From the NCBI GenBank assembly GCA_029168955.1, contig JAPDOI010000066.1, positions 1,736,501-1,800,500 of the forward strand: a stretch of 64,000 nt of DNA, given 5' to 3'. The first letter of the stretch is position 1. Each line of letters opens with the position of its first letter. Made by a program: the position numbers and the translations under genes. Positions 35,585-64,000 of this stretch are shown here, one piece after another. The notes under the pieces are model-generated. The model was not told where the DNA came from and searched no databases. It was given only the letters and a program-made list of their open reading frames with translations. Source of the stretch: Aplectana chamaeleonis (Eukaryota; Nematoda; Chromadorea; Rhabditida; Cosmocercidae).

Positions 35585-36810
35585 GCACTTTAGACCACTT
35601 CTGGAGCTAGTAAAACCACTCCATCTTCTTCTTTTCAGCCACGAAGAGGGTATTGTCATAGGTTCAGAAACTACGACCAGTGTTGGATAAATTTAACAAT
35701 AATTTATTTCTGAAAACGCACGAACCAGCAAGAAAAAACTGTCTACAAAGAACCCTTTCGACCGTAGCAGAAGATGAAGTTCACAGACGCAAACAAAAGC
35801 ACTAGTCGGGTCGCGGGCCGAACAACACCCAACCCGAGATTCGGCCGCCACTGTTCCGGGATCAGCCCTGCATGGAGGTATTGCCGGGCTGATTCCGGGA
35901 CGATGGCGGTCAGCTTGCCAAGTGGATGTTGCTCGGCTCGCCTTTTGCCCTCGGTTCGAGTAGCGTTACAGCTAATACCCGCGTATAAGTGATTATCCAC
36001 CCACGCAAAAATAAGGCACAGGTGCCCATTCGTCTCTATTTGCCTAAAACAGTTAGGACTTCGGCACTAGAGCACTTGAGGGCACTTAATGCTCCCTCGG
36101 ACCTCGACAGTTTGACCTTCAGCATGTCTGAAGGACAATAAATCCTGCGTCGTTTAGACTGCAGGTTAGCAGACGTGTCAAACCCGAAAGGTCTTTCCCG
36201 CGGTTCGACCAGCGAACTTACGTCAACCCGCCATTTTGCGCAGTTCGCGCAGTGTTCACACATGAGTACCTGCGCGACGCGAAAATTGCGTCGCGCGGAA
36301 ATCAAGATGTGAACAGCCCGCGAACGCTAGGCGGCTACGCACAATTGCGCACCTCCACAGTTTTCCCTAGCCAGGCCAAATTAATCAATATGTAATCTCA
36401 TTCTGTTTATTTCAGAGTGATGTATCCTTCTTGTCTTTTATCCTGTATTTTTTATCCTACCTTTTTGAATTCTCTTTTTTCAACTTCTATTTCCTTCGCA
36501 TGACGTATCGATCGCCGAAACAGCCTGCGCTTACTCCTTCCTCCCACTCTGGGAGTTCCCCCTTCGCAGCTGCTGTGCGAACGCCTTACAAGTGACGTTG
36601 AAGCCATGCGGCAGTTGTAGATATGCAGGGCGACTAAGACGGAAGCCACGCGGCAGCTGCAATCTGCTAGGTCCGAAATTATCCTGGAGCATATCTCTCT
36701 CGGGTGGAAGTAGATAAGTGAATACGGCTTTTCACAAATTTGAAATTGGTCCCGTGTACGAGCCGCGAAGTCTTAAAAACCGCTTTTCGCCATCAAAGTT
36801 GCGCTATGAC
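35585..36810. other. Gene-free stretch with a small inverted repeat
   Basis: No gene recognised. GTGTTCACACATGAGTACCT at 36250 pairs imperfectly with TCAAGATGTGAAC near 36315 around CGCGACGCG/CGTCGCGCG, possibly a tiny MITE. Confidence 0.35.
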
Positions 36811-37184
36811 GTCGTTTATATTTCCCCTGCCGGGCGGTGCAGTAGGGATGTTAATCGAAGTAAGAGCGCGGGAGCAGTTCGGCTGGCACACGTGACGCGC
36901 GCGGCGGATAACCGCTGCGAGTGCGAGTTCGTTGGAGCGCTTTAACAGTGGGGCCTCTGACAGGAAAAATAGTTGGCGCTCGGTTAAAGCGCACCAAGAA
37001 GGCGCGCGCAGTGGTTTCCGTCGCGCGCGTCACTTGTGCCAGCCGAACTGCTCCCGCGCAGTAAATTCGTTCAACATCCCGGCGCGGCGCAGTGCATTTC
37101 TGTATTATTGCTCACGCGGCGAGCCACGATCGATGTTATAGGATTTCACTTCGACGCGCCGCTGAGCCGCGGAAGTATAAACAA
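36811..37184. mobile_element. GC-rich palindromic MITE
   Basis: An arm from GATGTTAATCGAAGTAAGAG through GCGGGAGCAGTTCGGCTGGC to GACGCGCGCG pairs with its complement at 37020-37085. The outer ends GTCGTTTATATTTCC and GGAAGTATAAACAAC also mirror. The same end type occurs in the 80-bp element at 25189. Confidence 0.65.
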
Positions 37185-37986
37185 CCCCTGTGACCCCACG
37201 ACGCCGTCTCGTAGGATCCCAGCACGGCTCAATACGCCAGGCAACATCGTGGTAAGCTCCCTCAACCAATGCGAAACAGCCGATCGAAAATGTTCGTTTT
37301 CAATACTTCCAGTACCTACTTATCGAGAGAAGTATATGGGGAAAAAAGGAAAATGAAGGAGGTGAACGAGATTTTCACATTTAAAAAAATTCACAAAAGC
37401 AGGAAAAATTCACCGAAAACAAAACGGACAGACAAGAGTAGAATAAAAATCCATGCGAGAAAATTCACACAAAAATGACGGAGAAAGTATGACTTGAAAC
37501 CTACCAAATCTATTTTCCTCCCTTCGAAGCGTCCTGCCGAACCTGCTTTGTGTTCTCCTGGTGACTGGAGAACGCGCTACGACGGCACTACAGCTGTGAT
37601 CTGCAATCGATCAATCACCTCAAAAATATCAACAAATTGCAAAAGGGTGAAATACATTACCTGAACATTCACATTTTTAGAAAAAAAACATGGGAGAAAA
37701 ATAAATATTTATTTATTATATTACGCTGTGTTGTAATTTTGAAAGTGCGAAAAATTGATGAAACAACTCGTAACACTGGTTTTAACAGAAATGACTATAT
37801 TATATACATATACATGCAAATTCAATCTAATAAATATGTCAATAAAACATCTCCACGTACAGGAAAGCTATACTAGAAATCCATATTTCCGAAAATTAAT
37901 CAAATTTACACTACATAGCACTGGAGCACGACAGATGGTCCTGCGAAAGCCACTCTGACAGCCATGAAAACTTTGCAATTCGAAAG

Positions 37987-38100
37987 GCCTAGTGCATACT
38001 TGCCGCGACGCGCGTCCATGACAGTGTACAGAGGCCGTATCGATTTTTGTTGATATCCATCACAGCCACTATGTCGCGTCGCCGGAAGTATGCACTAGGC
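37987..38100. mobile_element. MITE, 114 bp
   Basis: GCCTAGTGCATACTTGCCGC mirrors the right end GCCGGAAGTATGCACTAGGC, with CGACGCG/CGCGTCG inside. Confidence 0.75.
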
Positions 38101-38329
38101 AAAAGAATTGCCAGCAGGGTAAAGCATGACGCTCTGATCGATTCGTGAGGGGGTGCGGCCCCCTCCCTCTTGCTTGAAAAACGAATAGAAAATTTAGCGA
38201 AATTCCATGATTTAGTGACTAAATTATAAATTAGAAAAATTGATATGGCTCAAGACCAACTACTTTTTACACCCCCCCCTCCCTTTACGCCGCCGGAAGC
38301 TGAGGCCCCTCTATGATCATCATAGGGTG

Positions 38330-39260
38330 AGCCTAACCTTGAGCGGAGTTCTTTGAACCGACTTGAGCGGGTTTCCTCCGTTGGGCGCTAAGGTAGTAAA
38401 GGTACACCCACTAGGCAATTTTGAGATTGTTCAAAAAAATTTGATTCGAATTTAGCTCAGAACTCATACCTGGCAGTTAACCGGGGCCCTGAACCCTAAA
38501 TTGAGGTCCAATTGTCAAATTTCGGAGAATTTCAACAAGTTCGGCACAGAGACTCTCACCGGGAAAAATTTTCGGGGCAAAATGCGACTTATGATGATTT
38601 CCAAAACGCATGAATAGATTTGCCTCGAAACTTCCCTGGAAAGGTTATTTAGAGTGCGCAACTCCAATCTCAGGTCCGTTTACCGATTTTCAATACATTA
38701 CGAAGAGTTACGCTGGGTATACGGCTGCTCGATAAATGTCTCCGATTTTGATCTAAACCTCCCTGTGGGATTTACTGGGGTGCTAAACACGAATCTGAAG
38801 TTTATTTATTGATTTTCAGAAAATAAGGTGAGTTGTTACTAAGATTAGCCAAAAATCGATCTATAGACTTCAAATTTTTGTTAAGCAGCCCCAGAAAACC
38901 AGCACAGAAAGATTTTGACCCGAATCTGAGACATTTACCAAACTGCCGCATACCAACAACTGTAACTTTCCGTAATCTATAAAAAATCAATGAACAGACC
39001 TCAGTTCCGTGCAGAGGACTACAAATCACCTTTACAGGGAAGTTTCAAGGCAAATCTACATAGCGTTTTGGAGGTCATCAAAAGTCGCATTTTGCCCCGA
39101 AAATTTTCCCTATTGGGAGTAGCTGCGCCGAACTCGTCGAAAATCCCTGGAATCTACGAATGGACCTCAGTTTCGGGTTCGGGACCCCGGATGACCCTCA
39201 GAAAATGATTTAAGGCCAAATCCGCAACGATTTTTCTCAACACCCCAAAAGTTGCCGAGT
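38330..39260. repeat. Rep-E related copy
   Basis: Contains the internal subunits ACTGGGGTGCTAAACACGAA and GATTTTCAATACATTACG, and mirrored versions of them. It ends roughly 600 bp before the vps-35 stop codon (downstream side of that gene). Confidence 0.5.
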
Positions 39261-39877
39261 GGGTGGGTAACCTTAGCGTTACCTTTCACCTTAGCGTCAA
39301 ACTCAGGCAGCCAGTCATAAATCGGTTCATAGAGCTCCACAGCAACCAAAAACCTGGATTTAAAAACGCCATTGGAAGTTCATCAACCGGTATGAATGTC
39401 AGTTATCGACCCCTTTTCAGATAGCCCTCCCTGCAGGTTTCAAACAAACAATTACGACATTTTCCATCGCTGTTACCACACCTGTCAAATAGGAAAACCG
39501 TCGCACCCCAGCCATAAACACAATATCACCGACTGCACAAAGGCCTAATAGTATCACACCTACCTGCACTAAATTGCATCACCTTAGCACCCTTTTCGTG
39601 CTTTGGGCAATCAAGTCTACAGAACGCAAAACTATAATACTACATGAACTGAAAGGATAAAAATGTCAAAAATGAAAGTACTAAAGTGGAAGGAGGACGA
39701 ACAGATAAAGAGAAGAGTAAGAAGGAACAAAGAAAGAAACTGGCAAGAAATGAATAGCGACAAATGCGTCACTGCCATATAGGAAGGAAACCCCGCAGAA
39801 AAATGTAGTGCACCGACCGAATAAGGAACAACCATAACAAGCTCTTTTAAACGAAGCAAAAATGGTAACATAACAAA
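39261..39877 (-). other. Region downstream of the vps-35 stop
   Basis: Contains the vps-35 3' untranslated region by inference. I could not find a clear AATAAA in the first 230 bases after the stop. No other gene is seen. Confidence 0.35.
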
Positions 39878-63558
<23,681 letters not shown>

Positions 63559-63564
63559 TATAAA

Positions 63565-63575
63565 ACTGAAAAAAA
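63565..63575 (-). other. Probable spliced-leader acceptor of vps-35
   Basis: Nine T then CAG on the minus strand, with the AG at 63567-63566, followed by TTTTATA and the start codon. Position and sequence fit an SL trans-splice site, though transcript data are not available here. Confidence 0.5.
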
Positions 63576-63599
63576 AATGATTCGAGCGAAACTAACGTG

Positions 63600-64000
63600 C
63601 ATAATAGTCAAAAAAAATACAACTTGCAACAATAATTGAGAAAAAAGATCGGCACAAAAAAAACAAAGATCGGTAAACAATAAAAATCGACCTTGAAAGC
63701 ATAACGCTTAAAATCTTCTCTACTACTGCATTCGAACAAATATGTTGATAAATATGGACAGAGAGCGAATTTCGGGAAAATTATAAATCTTAAACAAAAA
63801 GATAACACTCAATACAAGCGATTAAAAGATTTAAAGCTCAACGCATTTATATCCTATCGGCGGCTGTCATTTGAATTCCCGCGCGCAGTCGCCGCACCGT
63901 CGTCGCGACGCGGCGGCTGCCGGCCTGGCGCGATGCCAAATAACTGTATGAGCGAAGAAAAACGCGCTTCGGGCTGGTTTTTGCCGGCTAATCGACATAA
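63600..64000. other. Region upstream of vps-35
   Basis: No coding exon seen. A sharply GC-rich patch at 63870-63935 (GTCGCCGCACCGTCGTCGCG and surroundings) could be promoter sequence or part of an unrecognised repeat. Confidence 0.3.

Overview
The window looks like nuclear DNA from a nematode, probably a rhabditid or strongylid (clade V) worm. The evidence is two genes broken into many small exons with nematode-style splice sites (mostly TTTTCAG or TTTCAG acceptors), several 53-67 nt introns beside very long ones, polypyrimidine-AG acceptors just upstream of both start codons that look like spliced-leader trans-splice sites, and dense RTE-type LINEs, mariner, hAT-like and foldback elements. 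The species cannot be named from the sequence.

Only two host genes are well supported, both on the minus strand. The first, at 351-2507, is the 5' part (four exons, 166 whole codons) of a ceramide glucosyltransferase (UGCG/CGT family); its remaining exons lie off the left edge. The second, at 39878-63558, is a complete retromer subunit VPS35 gene. It has 20 exons and 796 codons spread over 23.7 kb. Eighteen of its 19 splice junctions fit cleanly; the exon 4/5 junction is unresolved. About 21 kb of it is intron, and most long introns are long because mobile elements sit in them.

From 2.5 to 39.8 kb I see no convincing host gene. This stretch is built from repeats: RTE fragments (3.1-4.0 and 30.5 kb), a 57-bp minisatellite (5.36 kb), a hAT element with a transposase C-terminal remnant (6.7-8.05 kb), a roughly 1-kb long-TIR family called Rep-E here (9.3, 13.9, 23.7, 31.9, 38.3 and 60.3 kb), a family called Rep-A (11.6, 26.3 and 29.2 kb), many small inverted-repeat MITEs, a deleted mariner (32.1 kb) and a 1-kb palindrome (34.6-35.6 kb).

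Within vps-35, intron 9 holds an LTR retrotransposon with 156-157 bp LTRs, a CTCAG target duplication and an internal deletion joining protease to integrase. Intron 5 holds a layered stack: a Jockey-like LINE is split by a MITE and by a 3.36-kb hAT element with a perfect 8-bp target duplication (CAGCCAGC). Another MITE beside it is split by an (AT)n-flanked RTE LINE.

The most unusual object is at 12028-13302. A 43-bp satellite of about 27 units is enclosed by 11-bp inverted ends and an 8-bp duplication, so the satellite appears to be the body of a hAT-like element. Two paralogous copies of the surrounding repeat in this window lack the insertion and act as empty sites. Other hAT-type elements here carry their own subterminal motif arrays (CGGTAAA, TCGTAAA, TTCGAA), which suggests that subterminal repeats of this kind may seed satellites.
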